Positions 22,010 to 31,058 of a DNA stretch of 64,000 bases are shown in pieces (the first letter of the stretch is position 1; each line of letters begins with the position of its first letter). The notes under the pieces were generated by a model that was given only the letters and a program-made list of their open reading frames with translations, was not told where the DNA came from and searched no databases. Position numbers and translations under genes: made by a program. The DNA is from G965247265 sp965247265 (GTDB taxonomy: Bacteria; Pseudomonadota; Gammaproteobacteria; UBA4575): positions 2,232,001-2,296,000 of the forward strand of contig OZ252002.1 of the NCBI GenBank assembly GCA_965247265.1, given 5' to 3'.

Positions 22010-22979
22010 GTATGTTTACATATCAAAAGGCCGCTATGTGTACCGCCCCTATTATTCTAAGACTAAAACTAAAGGCCGCGAAATCCCGTTGTGCTCAGTT
22101 ACAAAACCCATTGCGTTTGTCTGGAAGCAATACCTTAACATCACAGAAAAACCGCAAGGCGAATCATTAAATGTTTTATTTAATAAGTTTTTAAAATCCA
22201 TTGAGTTTAATGATTTGTCACCACGCACTAAAAAAGAATATATGACTTACGCAGAAAACATTTGTCAATTTCCGTTAAAAAGCGGTAGCACATTAGGACA
22301 AGTCCCTTATAAAAGCATTACGTCTAAAATTGGACTCAGTTATAAAAAGATACGCTACAAGCAAGCGCGGCGACGCGGTGAAATGGAATTATCATTTTTC
22401 AAACGTGTGTTTAATTGGGCTGTTGAGAATGAAGAAATTATTGATAACCCTTTAAGGTCAGTCAGTATTAATAAAAAATCAGGCTCAAAGCAAAACACAC
22501 CGCCTACAGATGAGCAATTTGAATTTGTCTATGAACGCGCAAGGTCAGTGATACAAGCAGCTATGATGATAGCGTTATGCACAAGATCAAGGAAATCAGA
22601 GGTATTACAACTCACACGCGACCAGCTTACACATATAGGCTTGGATACCAATAGATTAAAAGGTACACGCGATAGCATTATTGAATGGTCAAACGCGCTA
22701 CATAATACGTGTAATTGGGATAAGGGTAAACATCGCTTTGTACAGCATATTGTGCATAATAGATTTGGTGAGTCTTACACGGTCGGCGGGTTTAACACTG
22801 AATGGCAAAAGCTAATGGAACAAGTTGTTAAAGATAAAGGCAAGCCGTTTACATTCCATTCTATCAAACATAAATCAATTACAGATGATCAAGGTAATAA
22901 GCAAGATGGTTCAGGCTTAACGCCTCAAATGGTTAGGTTGTATGATCACAGCAAACCAATTGTTGAGAGTGTTAAATGA
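21972..22979 (+). CDS. Phage-type tyrosine recombinase/integrase
   Basis: 335 aa. N-terminal arm- and core-binding regions (about residues 1-160) are followed by the catalytic domain. First Arg in CTRSRKSEVLQLTR; the HxxR box reads FHSIKHKSITD, with Lys in place of the second Arg; nucleophile Tyr in MVRLYDHSKP close to the C-terminus. Lys at that box is uncommon and may lower activity. Located at the 3' end of tRNA-Lys with the gene pointing toward it, as expected for an element integrated there. Confidence 0.85.
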   Translation: MTPRTPKNKQLPKYVYISKGRYVYRPYYSKTKTKGREIPLCSVTKPIAFVWKQYLNITEKPQGESLNVLFNKFLKSIEFNDLSPRTKKEYMTYAENICQFPLKSGSTLGQVPYKSITSKIGLSYKKIRYKQARRRGEMELSFFKRVFNWAVENEEIIDNPLRSVSINKKSGSKQNTPPTDEQFEFVYERARSVIQAAMMIALCTRSRKSEVLQLTRDQLTHIGLDTNRLKGTRDSIIEWSNALHNTCNWDKGKHRFVQHIVHNRFGESYTVGGFNTEWQKLMEQVVKDKGKPFTFHSIKHKSITDDQGNKQDGSGLTPQMVRLYDHSKPIVESVK

Positions 22980-22989
22980 GTTGCCTATA

Positions 22990-23062
22990 TGCAACTATTT
23001 ACTTGCATATTTTCAACTTTTTGCAACTATTTAGTTGCATTTTAGGCGGAATTTAGGCGGAA
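22990..23062. repeat. Two TGCAACTA hairpins and a tandem TTTAGGCGGAA pair after the integrase
   Basis: TGCAACTATTTACTTGCA (22990-23007) and TGCAACTATTTAGTTGCA (23022-23039; perfect 8-bp arms) lie 32 bp apart, followed by TTTAGGCGGAA twice (23041-23062). Their position between int and the tRNA suggests integrase/excisionase arm sites, or termination of int by the hairpins. Confidence 0.55.
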
Positions 23063-23128
23063 AATCACAAAACAACAACTTAGGAGATTAAATAATTTAG
23101 ACTAACATATTGATAATATTGAAAAAAG

Positions 23129-23204
23129 TGGTGGGTCGTATAGGATTCGAACCTATGACCATCGGGTTAAAAGCCCGGTGCTCTACCAGCTGAGCTAACG
23201 ACCC
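23129..23204 (-). tRNA. tRNA-Lys (anticodon TTT), integration target
   Basis: 76 nt including encoded CCA. Acceptor GGGTCGT/ACGACCC, anticodon loop CTTTTAA, T loop GTTCGAATC. Its 3' end faces the integrase of the remnant element, so the attachment core probably lies in the 3' half of the gene. Confidence 0.97.
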
Positions 23205-23277
23205 ACGCGGCGCGCTATCGTACATCAATTTGAATCAAAGCTCCACGTAGATACCTATCCAAATTTGAATACTATAC

Positions 23278-23955
23278 TTATAGATATATTGTTGGATCAG
23301 AAAGCCCTGCTTGTTCAAATCCTTGTTTTCTGAATCTACATGAGTCACACACTCCGCACGCTGCTCCATGTTCATTTGCAGAATAACAAGATACGGTTAA
23401 TGAATAATTAACGTTTAACTTAGTGCCCAGTTTTATTATTTCAGCTTTCGACAAAGCTATAAGTGGAGTATGTATTTCAATTTTATGCCCTTCAATGCCT
23501 GCCTTTGTTGCTAAATTCGCCATGCTCTGATATGCGCTGATAAACTCAGGCCGGCAATCTGGGTACCCAGAATAATCAACTGTATTCACCCCTATGAACA
23601 AATCTTGAACATTCAAGACTTCAGCCCATGCCAACGCAATAGATAGAAATACAGTGTTACGAGCAGGTACATACGTAATAGGAATGCCTGTTGATGTGGA
23701 GGCTGGCACGTCTAAGGTGTTATCCGTTAACGCTGAACCCTTAAATTCCGAAAGATCGATATCAAAAGTTTTATGTTCGACAACTCGAAAAGTCTGCGCA
23801 ATTACTTTTGCAGCAGCAAGCTCTGCATGATGACGTTGGCCATAGCGAAAACTCAGCGCATAACACGAAAACCCTTTGGACCGTGCGACCGCAAGAGTCG
23901 TAGTTGAATCTAACCCACCTGAAAGAAGAACAATTGCTTTTTTAATTTCAGACAA
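23278..23955 (-). CDS. queC: 7-cyano-7-deazaguanine synthase QueC
   Basis: 225 aa. Converts 7-carboxy-7-deazaguanine to preQ0 with ATP and ammonia in queuosine synthesis. The PP-loop SGGLDSTTTLAVA is at the N-terminus, and the zinc site cysteines are in SCYSANEHGAACGVCDSC near the C-terminus. FIGVNTVDYSGYPDCR is a typical QueC segment. It follows queE by 20 bp on the same strand, downstream of the tol-pal cluster, an arrangement known from Pseudomonas. tRNA-Lys lies just downstream on the same strand. Confidence 0.97.
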   Translation of the reverse strand: MSEIKKAIVLLSGGLDSTTTLAVARSKGFSCYALSFRYGQRHHAELAAAKVIAQTFRVVEHKTFDIDLSEFKGSALTDNTLDVPASTSTGIPITYVPARNTVFLSIALAWAEVLNVQDLFIGVNTVDYSGYPDCRPEFISAYQSMANLATKAGIEGHKIEIHTPLIALSKAEIIKLGTKLNVNYSLTVSCYSANEHGAACGVCDSCRFRKQGFEQAGLSDPTIYL

Positions 23956-23975
23956 TCAGCTTAAACCGTGAAATA

Positions 23976-24656
23976 TCAACGACCAGGTTCGTCGCCCCAG
24001 ATAACTTTATGAAGCTGTAATTGAAAACGAACCTCCAACCGATCTTGTAAAATCCATTCTGCAAGCAGCCTGGGTTTGAGCTGATCAAAGCATGGGGAAA
24101 GCAGCACTTTGCATCGATTAAGTATTCGATACTCTTCTATAATATTTTTAGACCAAACATAATCTGACCAACTGCAAATTACAAACTTAACTTGATCTTT
24201 TTCACGAAGATAACTTATATTTTCCCAGTTATTCTTTTTTACTTCACCTGAAAATGGAGTTTTAATATCCACCACTTTAATCACACGTGGGTCCACTGCA
24301 CTAATATCTAATGCTCCACTAGTTTCTAAGGAAACTTCATACTTTTTTTCACACAAGTTTGACAATAATTTCAAACATGTTTTTTGTGCGAGCGGTTCAC
24401 CACCTGTAACCGTTATATGTTTAAGACTATAGCTATCGACTTTTTCTTCAATGTCTTCCAACCTCAGCCAATATCCACCTGAGAATGCATAGGTCGTATC
24501 GCAGTACTGACAGCGTAGTGGACATCCAGTCAGTCGAATAAATACCGTTGGGATCCCAACTGTAGTGGACTCGCCCTGAATAGATGAAAATATTTCAGTG
24601 ATACGCAGCCGCTGCTGCTCAGGCTCGACACCAATTGGGGTAACCGTTGCGTGCAT
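23976..24656 (-). CDS. queE: 7-carboxy-7-deazaguanine synthase QueE (radical SAM)
   Basis: 226 aa. Radical-SAM enzyme that rearranges 6-carboxytetrahydropterin to 7-carboxy-7-deazaguanine. The cluster motif CPLRCQYCD (CxxxCxxC) is in the first third, preceded by EIFSSIQGESTTVGIPTVFI, which positions substrate and magnesium. TVTGGEPLAQ is the SAM-binding strand. The gene begins 6 bp after cpoB, so it is co-transcribed with the tol-pal operon. Confidence 0.96.
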   Translation of the reverse strand: MHATVTPIGVEPEQQRLRITEIFSSIQGESTTVGIPTVFIRLTGCPLRCQYCDTTYAFSGGYWLRLEDIEEKVDSYSLKHITVTGGEPLAQKTCLKLLSNLCEKKYEVSLETSGALDISAVDPRVIKVVDIKTPFSGEVKKNNWENISYLREKDQVKFVICSWSDYVWSKNIIEEYRILNRCKVLLSPCFDQLKPRLLAEWILQDRLEVRFQLQLHKVIWGDEPGR

Positions 24657-24662
24657 ATTAGT

Positions 24663-25559
24663 TTAGTGATTTTCTCGAGACATGCGCTCCAAACGTTGCT
24701 CTGCGAGTGTGGCAACACTTGAATTTGGGAATTGTGCTCGTAAACGCGTAAGCTCAATACGAGCTTCTTCATATTTTTCAAGTTCGTAATAGGTAAATCC
24801 AAGCTTTAGTTTTGCATCAGGTACTTTAGAACTTGCTGGATGTAAATTTATTACTTTTGAGAACTCTGTTAAGGCTTGAGGATAGCGTTTAGACACATAG
24901 TTCGCTTCTGCAAGCCAATATTGAGCATTCGCCGCATACTTGCTATCTGGATGATTTTGCAAAAAATAATTAAAGGCAACAATAGAATCATCATATTTGC
25001 CTTGTTTTAAAAGCGTAAATGCATTTTTATAATCTTGGGCAGCATCTGTAGATGCAGTTTCCGAGACCGTTGTTCCAGACGATGTCGCCGCACCTACCGA
25101 CGTAACTGAAGCTGCAGCAGTTACCCCAGATGCATTTGCACTCGGTGTACTGGTTGCAGAAATTGCTTCACCAGCATTAGCGCTTTGAACCGCAGTTGTG
25201 CTGTTTTGCGGGACTGTGCTTGCCGTGGGCACGTTGGTAACACTCGAAGTACCTGGGGGGGTTCCAGACAATCCTTGTAGGCGACTGTCAATCTCAAGAT
25301 ACTGCTCACGTTGACGTGTTTTAAGTGCATTGAGTTCATGTGCCAAGCGCTCATTTTCGCCACGCAATACTTGTACTTGACGCTGTAAATCTTCAACGCG
25401 CTTTGCCAAACTTAATAACGCTTCGTTATTAACAACGCGTTCAATGCGCTGCATTCTTGCGTCTAATACATCAATTTTGGCATCAGTTTCTTTACCTGCT
25501 ACAACAATAGAACTGCTCAAAAGAATCGTAATTGCTACAGCCAATCTTAATAAGTACAT
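24663..25559 (-). CDS. cpoB: Cell division coordinator CpoB (YbgF)
   Basis: 298-aa periplasmic protein that couples PBP1B activity to Tol-driven outer-membrane constriction. Signal peptide (1-21, ending VVAG), trimeric coiled coil (about 28-100), a Ser/Thr/Ala-rich linker (about 110-175), then C-terminal TPR repeats (about 180-295), including YKNAFTLLKQGKYDDSIVAF and AQYWLAEANYVSKRYPQAL. Ends 6 bp before queE and follows pal. The linker is longer than in E. coli. Confidence 0.95.
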   Translation of the reverse strand: MYLLRLAVAITILLSSSIVVAGKETDAKIDVLDARMQRIERVVNNEALLSLAKRVEDLQRQVQVLRGENERLAHELNALKTRQREQYLEIDSRLQGLSGTPPGTSSVTNVPTASTVPQNSTTAVQSANAGEAISATSTPSANASGVTAAASVTSVGAATSSGTTVSETASTDAAQDYKNAFTLLKQGKYDDSIVAFNYFLQNHPDSKYAANAQYWLAEANYVSKRYPQALTEFSKVINLHPASSKVPDAKLKLGFTYYELEKYEEARIELTRLRAQFPNSSVATLAEQRLERMSRENH

Positions 25560-25591
25560 CCCTTTCTACTCTCTCTCGTTATAATGATTTA

Positions 25592-26122
25592 CTAATTGTA
25601 AAGCAATTCCACTCTTCTATTTTGCTGCCAAGTGGTTTCATCAGACCCAGATACCGCAGGTTTCTCTTCACCATAGCTGACAACATCAATTTGGTTTCCA
25701 CTAACTCCTTGTAACAAAATTAAGTCGCGCACAGATTGTGCACGTAGCTCACCCAATGCAAGATTATATTCACGTGTGCCACGTTCATCTGCATGCCCTT
25801 CTAAACGTAACTGCTGTGTAGCATCTGCGACAAGTGATTCTGCCGCTGCAGTAATCAACGGTAATGATTCGTCTCGTATTTGACTACTGTTGTAGTCAAA
25901 ATAAATGACATTGCCTGAACTGCCATCACCAAGCGCACCCATCGATAGATCACCTTCGCCATCAAGAGGTACCGTTTGCGAACCATCATCGGCTGCACCA
26001 TCTCCACCTGCCCCATACTCATCACTTACTACGTCGCCTGGCATTTCTTCGGTCTTAGTACTGCAGGCACTTATCGCTAAAAATAAACTAATAATAAAAA
26101 CATAAACTAATCTTTTAACCAT
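25592..26122 (-). CDS. pal: Peptidoglycan-associated lipoprotein Pal
   Basis: 176 aa. Outer-membrane lipoprotein: lipobox ISAC at residue 20, an acidic Gly/Asp-rich linker (about 25-70), and an OmpA-like peptidoglycan-binding domain (about 72-176) with YFDYNSSQI, GHADERGTREYNLALGE and a RRVELLY end. It binds meso-DAP peptides and TolB, completing the Tol-Pal machine. Confidence 0.98.
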   Translation of the reverse strand: MVKRLVYVFIISLFLAISACSTKTEEMPGDVVSDEYGAGGDGAADDGSQTVPLDGEGDLSMGALGDGSSGNVIYFDYNSSQIRDESLPLITAAAESLVADATQQLRLEGHADERGTREYNLALGELRAQSVRDLILLQGVSGNQIDVVSYGEEKPAVSGSDETTWQQNRRVELLYN

Positions 26123-26156
26123 TACTCAATTCTCCTCTAATTTTTCACCATAATAT

Positions 26157-27452
26157 TTAACGAAATGGTGACCACGCTGGTTCACGCACATCACCTTCTG
26201 TTAGTATCAATTTCTGTTTTACTCTTCCGTCTGCACTTACTGCAGCCAATACGCCAAGGCCCTTATCCGAAGTGGCATAAATAATCATGCTCCCATTAGG
26301 TGCATAGCTCGGTCCTTCATCTAAACTACCATTTGTGATCACACGCAATGCTTTGGATTGCATATCCATAACTGCTATGCGAAATCCATTTCCATTATTA
26401 TGGACTAATGTTAGAAATTGACCACCGGGCGAAACTTCCGGTGCCGCGTTGTAATTGCCATCAAAAGTGATTCGATTTGCTTTACCACCATTAACTGACA
26501 CGTTGTAAACTTGAGGTTGACCGCTGCGATCGGAAGTAAATAATAATGACTTGCCATCGGGGAGCCAACAGGGCTCGGTATCTATCGATGGGCCACTGGT
26601 TAGTCGTTTTAAATTTTTAGCAGTCATATCCATAATATAAATGTCCGGACTACCCCCGGCAGAAAGTGTTAACGCTAAATAGCGACCATTTGGTGACCAT
26701 GCGGGTGCGCTGTTAATACCCGCCTTACCTGATATTTTTGAACGTGTACCTTGAATAATATCTTGGACAAAAATTGCGGAATTACCAGTTTCAAATGAAA
26801 CGTATGCAAGGCGAGAGCCATCCGGAGACCATGTTGGCGACATCAATTGTTTAGTGGAAGAAAAAACTGTTCTGGCATTGTAACCATCTGCATCCGCAAT
26901 TTGTAAGATATACTTTTGCTTGGGCGTGTCTTTATATACTGTGCTGACATAAGCAATCCGTGTACTAAATGCTCCTGGAATTCCAGTAAGTTTTTCAAAT
27001 ACTACATCACTTACCTTATGACCTACTTTGCGTACATCTTTAACTCTTGCTGGTATTACATTGCCTATTAATCTTTTTTGCCTAATTAGATCAAAAAGTT
27101 GAAATTCAACGCGATATTGATCGCCACCTGCATGAGTAACTTTTCCAAGCAATAAACTTTCAACTCCTGAGTCACGCCACAGTTTGTAATTAAGTTGAGA
27201 TGGATCCGAAATTACTTGTGGATATTTTTCTTTACCAAGCACATTAAAAAAACCACTTCGTTGCAGATCATTTCTTACTATATTTTCTACAACTTCTGGT
27301 GAGGAGGTATACGCTTCACCTGCAAATGCAACAACTGCAATTGGCAATGCCCCTTCAATTCCTTGCGTTATTTCAATTTCTAGCACTGCATAAGCGCTTT
27401 GTCCTAAAAACAAAAATGCAGCTAATGCAAAAATCTTAAACAGCTTGTTCAT
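26157..27452 (-). CDS. tolB: Tol-Pal system protein TolB
   Basis: 431-aa periplasmic protein. Signal peptide (1-22), an N-terminal alpha/beta domain (to about residue 160), and a six-bladed propeller made of repeated PTWSPDGSRLAYVSFETG / PAWSPNGRYLALTLS-type blades. Shuttles between TolA and Pal. Its start overlaps the tolA stop by one base (TAATG), showing translational coupling. Confidence 0.98.
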   Translation of the reverse strand: MNKLFKIFALAAFLFLGQSAYAVLEIEITQGIEGALPIAVVAFAGEAYTSSPEVVENIVRNDLQRSGFFNVLGKEKYPQVISDPSQLNYKLWRDSGVESLLLGKVTHAGGDQYRVEFQLFDLIRQKRLIGNVIPARVKDVRKVGHKVSDVVFEKLTGIPGAFSTRIAYVSTVYKDTPKQKYILQIADADGYNARTVFSSTKQLMSPTWSPDGSRLAYVSFETGNSAIFVQDIIQGTRSKISGKAGINSAPAWSPNGRYLALTLSAGGSPDIYIMDMTAKNLKRLTSGPSIDTEPCWLPDGKSLLFTSDRSGQPQVYNVSVNGGKANRITFDGNYNAAPEVSPGGQFLTLVHNNGNGFRIAVMDMQSKALRVITNGSLDEGPSYAPNGSMIIYATSDKGLGVLAAVSADGRVKQKLILTEGDVREPAWSPFR

Positions 27453-28357
27453 TATGTCTCCGGTATAAATTTAAACCTTAAATCTCGGTCAAATAGCTCT
27501 GGCAACGGCGGCTGTGGTAATGGATCAGACTTCCATACAGCTTCTTCTACAGACCTTCGAAATGCCTCATCGCCATTACATTGTTCAATCACGACATCCT
27601 CCACATGCCCCCCTGGCGATTGACGCACATAAACCTTACACCACGCATCAGGCTGATTATTTAAAGGTTTTCGCCATCGGCTTTGTATTCTACTTCGCAA
27701 TGCATCTTGATATTGTGTAATTAAAACGCTCATTTCACGTGCTTTAGCTGCACGTTGAGCTTCTTCTTCTGCAGCTTTTAATTCTGCCTCTTCTTGCTCT
27801 AGAATTTTTGCTAAGCGTTCTTCTTCCGCTGCTTTTTCCGCCGCCAATCTTTTTTGTTCTTTACGTTTTTTCTCTTCCGCTAACCTTTTTTTCTCTTCAG
27901 CTTTCTTTCGCTCTTGTTCCGCTTTCTTTTTAGCTTCTTCATCACGCTTCTTTTTTTCTAACTGCGCTTGCTTTTTTGCCTCTTCAGCCTTCTTGCGTTC
28001 TTCTTCTGCGCGCATTTCAGCTTCTTGCGCTTTTTTCTTTTCCGCTTCTAATTCTGCCTGGAGCCTCTTTTTCTCTTTTTCTTGCTTTAATTTTTCCTTT
28101 TTAATTCGTTCTTGTTCAGCATGTTGTTTTTGCTGTTCACTTTTTTTACGCTTTACTTTTTCTTCTCTACGTTTTTTCTCTTCTGCAAGTTTTTCAGTAT
28201 TAATAACGGTTGCCTTGACCGTATTAATGGTCTCGGTCGGATTTGGCGTAGGCTTACGCTTCATCTGATACCCAACCACAAGTAGCATCACTGCTATAAT
28301 ATGAATAACTATTGCAATGGTAACCGACACGGGTAGATGTCGCTTGAATTTTGCCAT
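27452..28357 (-). CDS. tolA: Tol-Pal system protein TolA
   Basis: 301 aa. One N-terminal membrane helix (about 11-28), a very long Lys/Glu/Ala/Arg helical domain (about 45-215) spanning the periplasm, and a C-terminal globular domain (about 216-301) with SRWRKPLNNQPDAWCKVYVRQSPGG. Transmits proton-motive energy from TolQR to TolB/Pal. The repetitive helix explains long antisense open frames across it. Confidence 0.97.
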   Translation of the reverse strand: MAKFKRHLPVSVTIAIVIHIIAVMLLVVGYQMKRKPTPNPTETINTVKATVINTEKLAEEKKRREEKVKRKKSEQQKQHAEQERIKKEKLKQEKEKKRLQAELEAEKKKAQEAEMRAEEERKKAEEAKKQAQLEKKKRDEEAKKKAEQERKKAEEKKRLAEEKKRKEQKRLAAEKAAEEERLAKILEQEEAELKAAEEEAQRAAKAREMSVLITQYQDALRSRIQSRWRKPLNNQPDAWCKVYVRQSPGGHVEDVVIEQCNGDEAFRRSVEEAVWKSDPLPQPPLPELFDRDLRFKFIPET

Positions 28358-28363
28358 AATTTG

Positions 28364-28810
28364 CTAACTATCAAATTCATCTACTGTTGGGTCTGTAATA
28401 AGCCCAACATTCTCTGCACCGGCGTCTTGCAACATAACCATCACCGTGACCACTCGACCATAGTCAACATTCTTATCCCCACGTACATAGATTGGATTTC
28501 CCTGCTCCTTAGATAGTATTTCTCTTATTAGGTTTCTAAATAATCCATCCGGAATGGGATCTTTTGGTGATTCAGCTTTATTTATAAAAACCTGACCAGC
28601 CTGATTGACAGAAATTATCAGAGGCTCTTGATTTTCATCAGTTTTTTCAAGCTGATTTGCTGGCGCACTGGGCAAATCTACCTCTACCCCTTGATGGAAT
28701 AAGGGCGCTGTTACCATAAATATCACTAATAACACCAGTGTGACATCAACATAGGGTACAACATTGATTTCTGACATGCGTTTTCGTCTTCGAATTCCAG
28801 TATATGCCAT
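28364..28810 (-). CDS. tolR: Tol-Pal system protein TolR
   Basis: 148 aa. ExbD/TolR family with a single membrane helix carrying the proton-relevant Asp in VPYVDVTLVLLVIFMVTAP, and a periplasmic domain ending VMLQDAGAENVGLITDP. Works with TolQ as the proton channel that energises TolA. Spaced 6 bp from tolA and 4 bp from tolQ. Confidence 0.98.
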   Translation of the reverse strand: MAYTGIRRRKRMSEINVVPYVDVTLVLLVIFMVTAPLFHQGVEVDLPSAPANQLEKTDENQEPLIISVNQAGQVFINKAESPKDPIPDGLFRNLIREILSKEQGNPIYVRGDKNVDYGRVVTVMVMLQDAGAENVGLITDPTVDEFDS

Positions 28811-28814
28811 GGTC

Positions 28815-29513
28815 TTAATCCGTTGCCTGCATTTCCATATCTTTTGTTAGCGCTTGCCTTTGTAATAATGCGGTAAATTCTTCCACAAAATTGTCATAGC
28901 GAATAACTAAACGCTCCACGTCAGTGGAATAATGGTTGTATGCAATGACGGCTGGAATTGCCGCAAATAATCCCATTGCTGTCGCAATTAAAGCTTCCGC
29001 AATACCAGGTGCCACTGCGGAAAGTGTAGCCTGCTGCACATCACTTAAGGCACGAAATGAATTCATGATGCCCCACACGGTTCCAAACAAACCAATGTAA
29101 GGTGCTGTAGATCCAACTGTTGCAAGAAATGATAAGTAATGTTCCAAGGCTTCTACTTCGCGTGACATTGCCACTTTCATGGAACGTAATGCGGTATCGG
29201 CAATTGCTATAGGTGAAACTTTATTTTGCCGATGCAAACGTACATATTCTTTAAATCCGGCCACAAATATATGTTCCATGCCAGTTGGGTCTCTTTTTAA
29301 TCTAACATTCTCATAAAAGGATGCTAGATCTGTACCTGACCAAAATTTATCTTCAAATTTATCTGAATCATTACGCGTATCTTTAATAATTTTCCATTTG
29401 CTAACTATCATGGTCCATGAGATGACAGATGCGACGAGCAGCAATATCATCACAAGCTGTACCAGCAAACTTGCATTGCCGATTAAGCCTAAAATACTCG
29501 TGTCAACATGCAC
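28815..29513 (-). CDS. tolQ: Tol-Pal system protein TolQ (GTG start)
   Basis: 232-aa MotA/TolQ/ExbB proton-channel protein with three membrane helices. The channel helices include FLATVGSTAPYIGLFGTVWGIM and EALIATAMGLFAAIPAV. Start assigned to GTG 29513 (VHVDTSILGLIG): AAGGAG lies seven bases before it and the length then matches E. coli TolQ. A longer in-frame ATG at 29570 would add 19 residues inside ybgC. The start lies within the last codons of ybgC (11-bp overlap). Confidence 0.95.
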   Translation of the reverse strand: MHVDTSILGLIGNASLLVQLVMILLLVASVISWTMIVSKWKIIKDTRNDSDKFEDKFWSGTDLASFYENVRLKRDPTGMEHIFVAGFKEYVRLHRQNKVSPIAIADTALRSMKVAMSREVEALEHYLSFLATVGSTAPYIGLFGTVWGIMNSFRALSDVQQATLSAVAPGIAEALIATAMGLFAAIPAVIAYNHYSTDVERLVIRYDNFVEEFTALLQRQALTKDMEMQATD

Positions 29514-29916
29514 TTTTAATCTCCTTAAATAATTCTTTTGGAATAGGGTGAGGTAAAAATTCGTTTGCACTCAAACAAACAACATTAACTTCCCCGCTAG
29601 TTATTACGTTCGTATTATCTTTTTGATTCATGATGCACTGATTAAATGAAACACTCGCAGGTTTGAGCGAAAATGGCTCTACCGTAATGCTTAATGCGTC
29701 ATTGAAACGTGCAGGTTGTTTGTATTCTAGATTTACAGACCGCACAGCAAATAATACGTTCATTGTATTTGCTAATTCATCTTGCTCTATTCCCAGCGAG
29801 CGCAACCATTCAGTTCTTGCACGCTCCATATAATTTAAATAATTTGCGTAATAAACCACACCACCTGCATCAGTATCTTCGTAATACACACGCACATGCC
29901 AAACATAAGGCTTCAT
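29503..29916 (-). CDS. ybgC: Acyl-CoA thioesterase YbgC
   Basis: 137-aa hot-dog thioesterase. The 4-hydroxybenzoyl-CoA-thioesterase-type catalytic Asp is in VYYEDTDAGGVVYYANYLNY, followed by ERARTEWLRSLG. It hydrolyses short acyl-CoA and is the usual first gene of the tol-pal operon. Its end overlaps the tolQ start. 43 bp separate it from ruvB upstream on the same strand. Confidence 0.95.
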   Translation of the reverse strand: MKPYVWHVRVYYEDTDAGGVVYYANYLNYMERARTEWLRSLGIEQDELANTMNVLFAVRSVNLEYKQPARFNDALSITVEPFSLKPASVSFNQCIMNQKDNTNVITSGEVNVVCLSANEFLPHPIPKELFKEIKSAC

Positions 29917-29959
29917 TAATTACTGCTTTGCATCAATTAATTTCGAATAGAAATTCGCT

Positions 29960-31033
29960 TCACTGCGTTGTATTCGAAAATAAGTCTGCGTTAGGATCCA
30001 CTTCCAGCGGTTGTCTCAAATTTTGCTTAGGTATTTTAAATCCAAAATGGCGATACGCATTGCCTGTAGCCACTCGGCCACGTGGGGTACGCATCATAAA
30101 TCCTTTCAGGATAAGATAGGGCTCAATTACATCCTCGATCGTGCCACGCTCTTCACCAATTGCTGCTGCTAAGCTTTCAACACCCACAGGACCTCCATCA
30201 AATTTCTCTATCACTGCAAGAAGTAAGCATCGATCCATATTATCGAATCCGTGTTCATCCACCCTTAGCATATCCAAAGCTGAGTTCGCATTAGCGTGCG
30301 TTATGATTCCATTAGATTTTACTTGAGCATAATCTCGCACACGCCTTAATAAACGATTTGCAATTCTTGGAGTACCACGTGAACGTTGTGCAATTTGACG
30401 CGCACCTTCTGCATCTATTTGCACATCGAGTATATTTGCCGAACGGTTAACAATAACGGACAACTCTTCGGCAGCATAAAACTCAAGTCGCTGCACGATT
30501 CCAAAACGGTCTCGCAGTGGAGAGGTTAGTAACCCTGCCCTTGTCGTCGCCCCTACTAAGGTAAACGGTGGTACATCTAATTTTATAGATCTTGCAGCTG
30601 GCCCTTCACCAATCATTATATCTAGTTGATAATCTTCCATAGCCGGATATAAAACTTCTTCTACTACTGCACTCAGTCGATGAATCTCATCTACAAACAA
30701 AACATCATGTGGTTCCAGATTTGTAAGAATCGCGGCTAAATCGCCTGGGCGTTCAAGCACTGGACCTGATGTATGGCGTAAATTAACTTGCATTTCGTTA
30801 GCGATAATATGAGATAGGGTGGTTTTACCTAAGCCAGGAGGCCCAAAAATTAAGACATGATCTAGAGCTTCGCTACGTTGTTTTGCAGCAGAGATAAAAA
30901 TCTCCATTTGGTCACACACTTTTGTTTGCCCAATATACTCATCTAAACTACGCGGCCGAATTGCGTTGTCCTCAATCGCTTCATTATCATTTGCTTTGGT
31001 ATCAATAATGCGAGAAGTTTCTATATTTGACAT
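29960..31033 (-). CDS. ruvB: Holliday junction helicase ATPase RuvB
   Basis: 357-aa AAA+ motor that drives branch migration with RuvA. Walker A GPPGLGKTTLSHIIANEM, Walker B LFVDEIHRL, sensor GATTRAGLL, and the C-terminal winged helix with TPRGRVATGNAYRHFG. Ends with a short extra tail (about 15 residues) compared with E. coli. Follows ruvC-ruvA on the same strand. Confidence 0.98.
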   Translation of the reverse strand: MSNIETSRIIDTKANDNEAIEDNAIRPRSLDEYIGQTKVCDQMEIFISAAKQRSEALDHVLIFGPPGLGKTTLSHIIANEMQVNLRHTSGPVLERPGDLAAILTNLEPHDVLFVDEIHRLSAVVEEVLYPAMEDYQLDIMIGEGPAARSIKLDVPPFTLVGATTRAGLLTSPLRDRFGIVQRLEFYAAEELSVIVNRSANILDVQIDAEGARQIAQRSRGTPRIANRLLRRVRDYAQVKSNGIITHANANSALDMLRVDEHGFDNMDRCLLLAVIEKFDGGPVGVESLAAAIGEERGTIEDVIEPYLILKGFMMRTPRGRVATGNAYRHFGFKIPKQNLRQPLEVDPNADLFSNTTQ

Positions 31034-31058
31034 TTAATGGCTACTCTATAAATTTGAT

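Larger units (their letters stand above)
21498..23128. mobile_element. Remnant integrative element next to tRNA-Lys
   Basis: Contains an HTH-like ORF, a DUF4224 excisionase-like ORF, a tyrosine integrase, a pair of hairpins and a tandem GGCGGAA repeat. It abuts the 3' end of tRNA-Lys. The left part was removed or displaced at the IS6 copy. No second att copy is visible in the window. Confidence 0.75.

Noticed and set aside
9745..23204. Shared GGGTCGTTAGC between some palindrome copies and the 5' end of tRNA-Lys
   Set aside because: The 11-base match involves only the variable centre of a few copies; other copies have GGGTCGAAAG or CGGCCAATAG, so chance is the simplest explanation.
27500..28270. 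Plus-strand Ser/Phe-rich frames opposite tolA
   Set aside because: Mirror images of the repetitive Lys/Glu-rich tolA helix.
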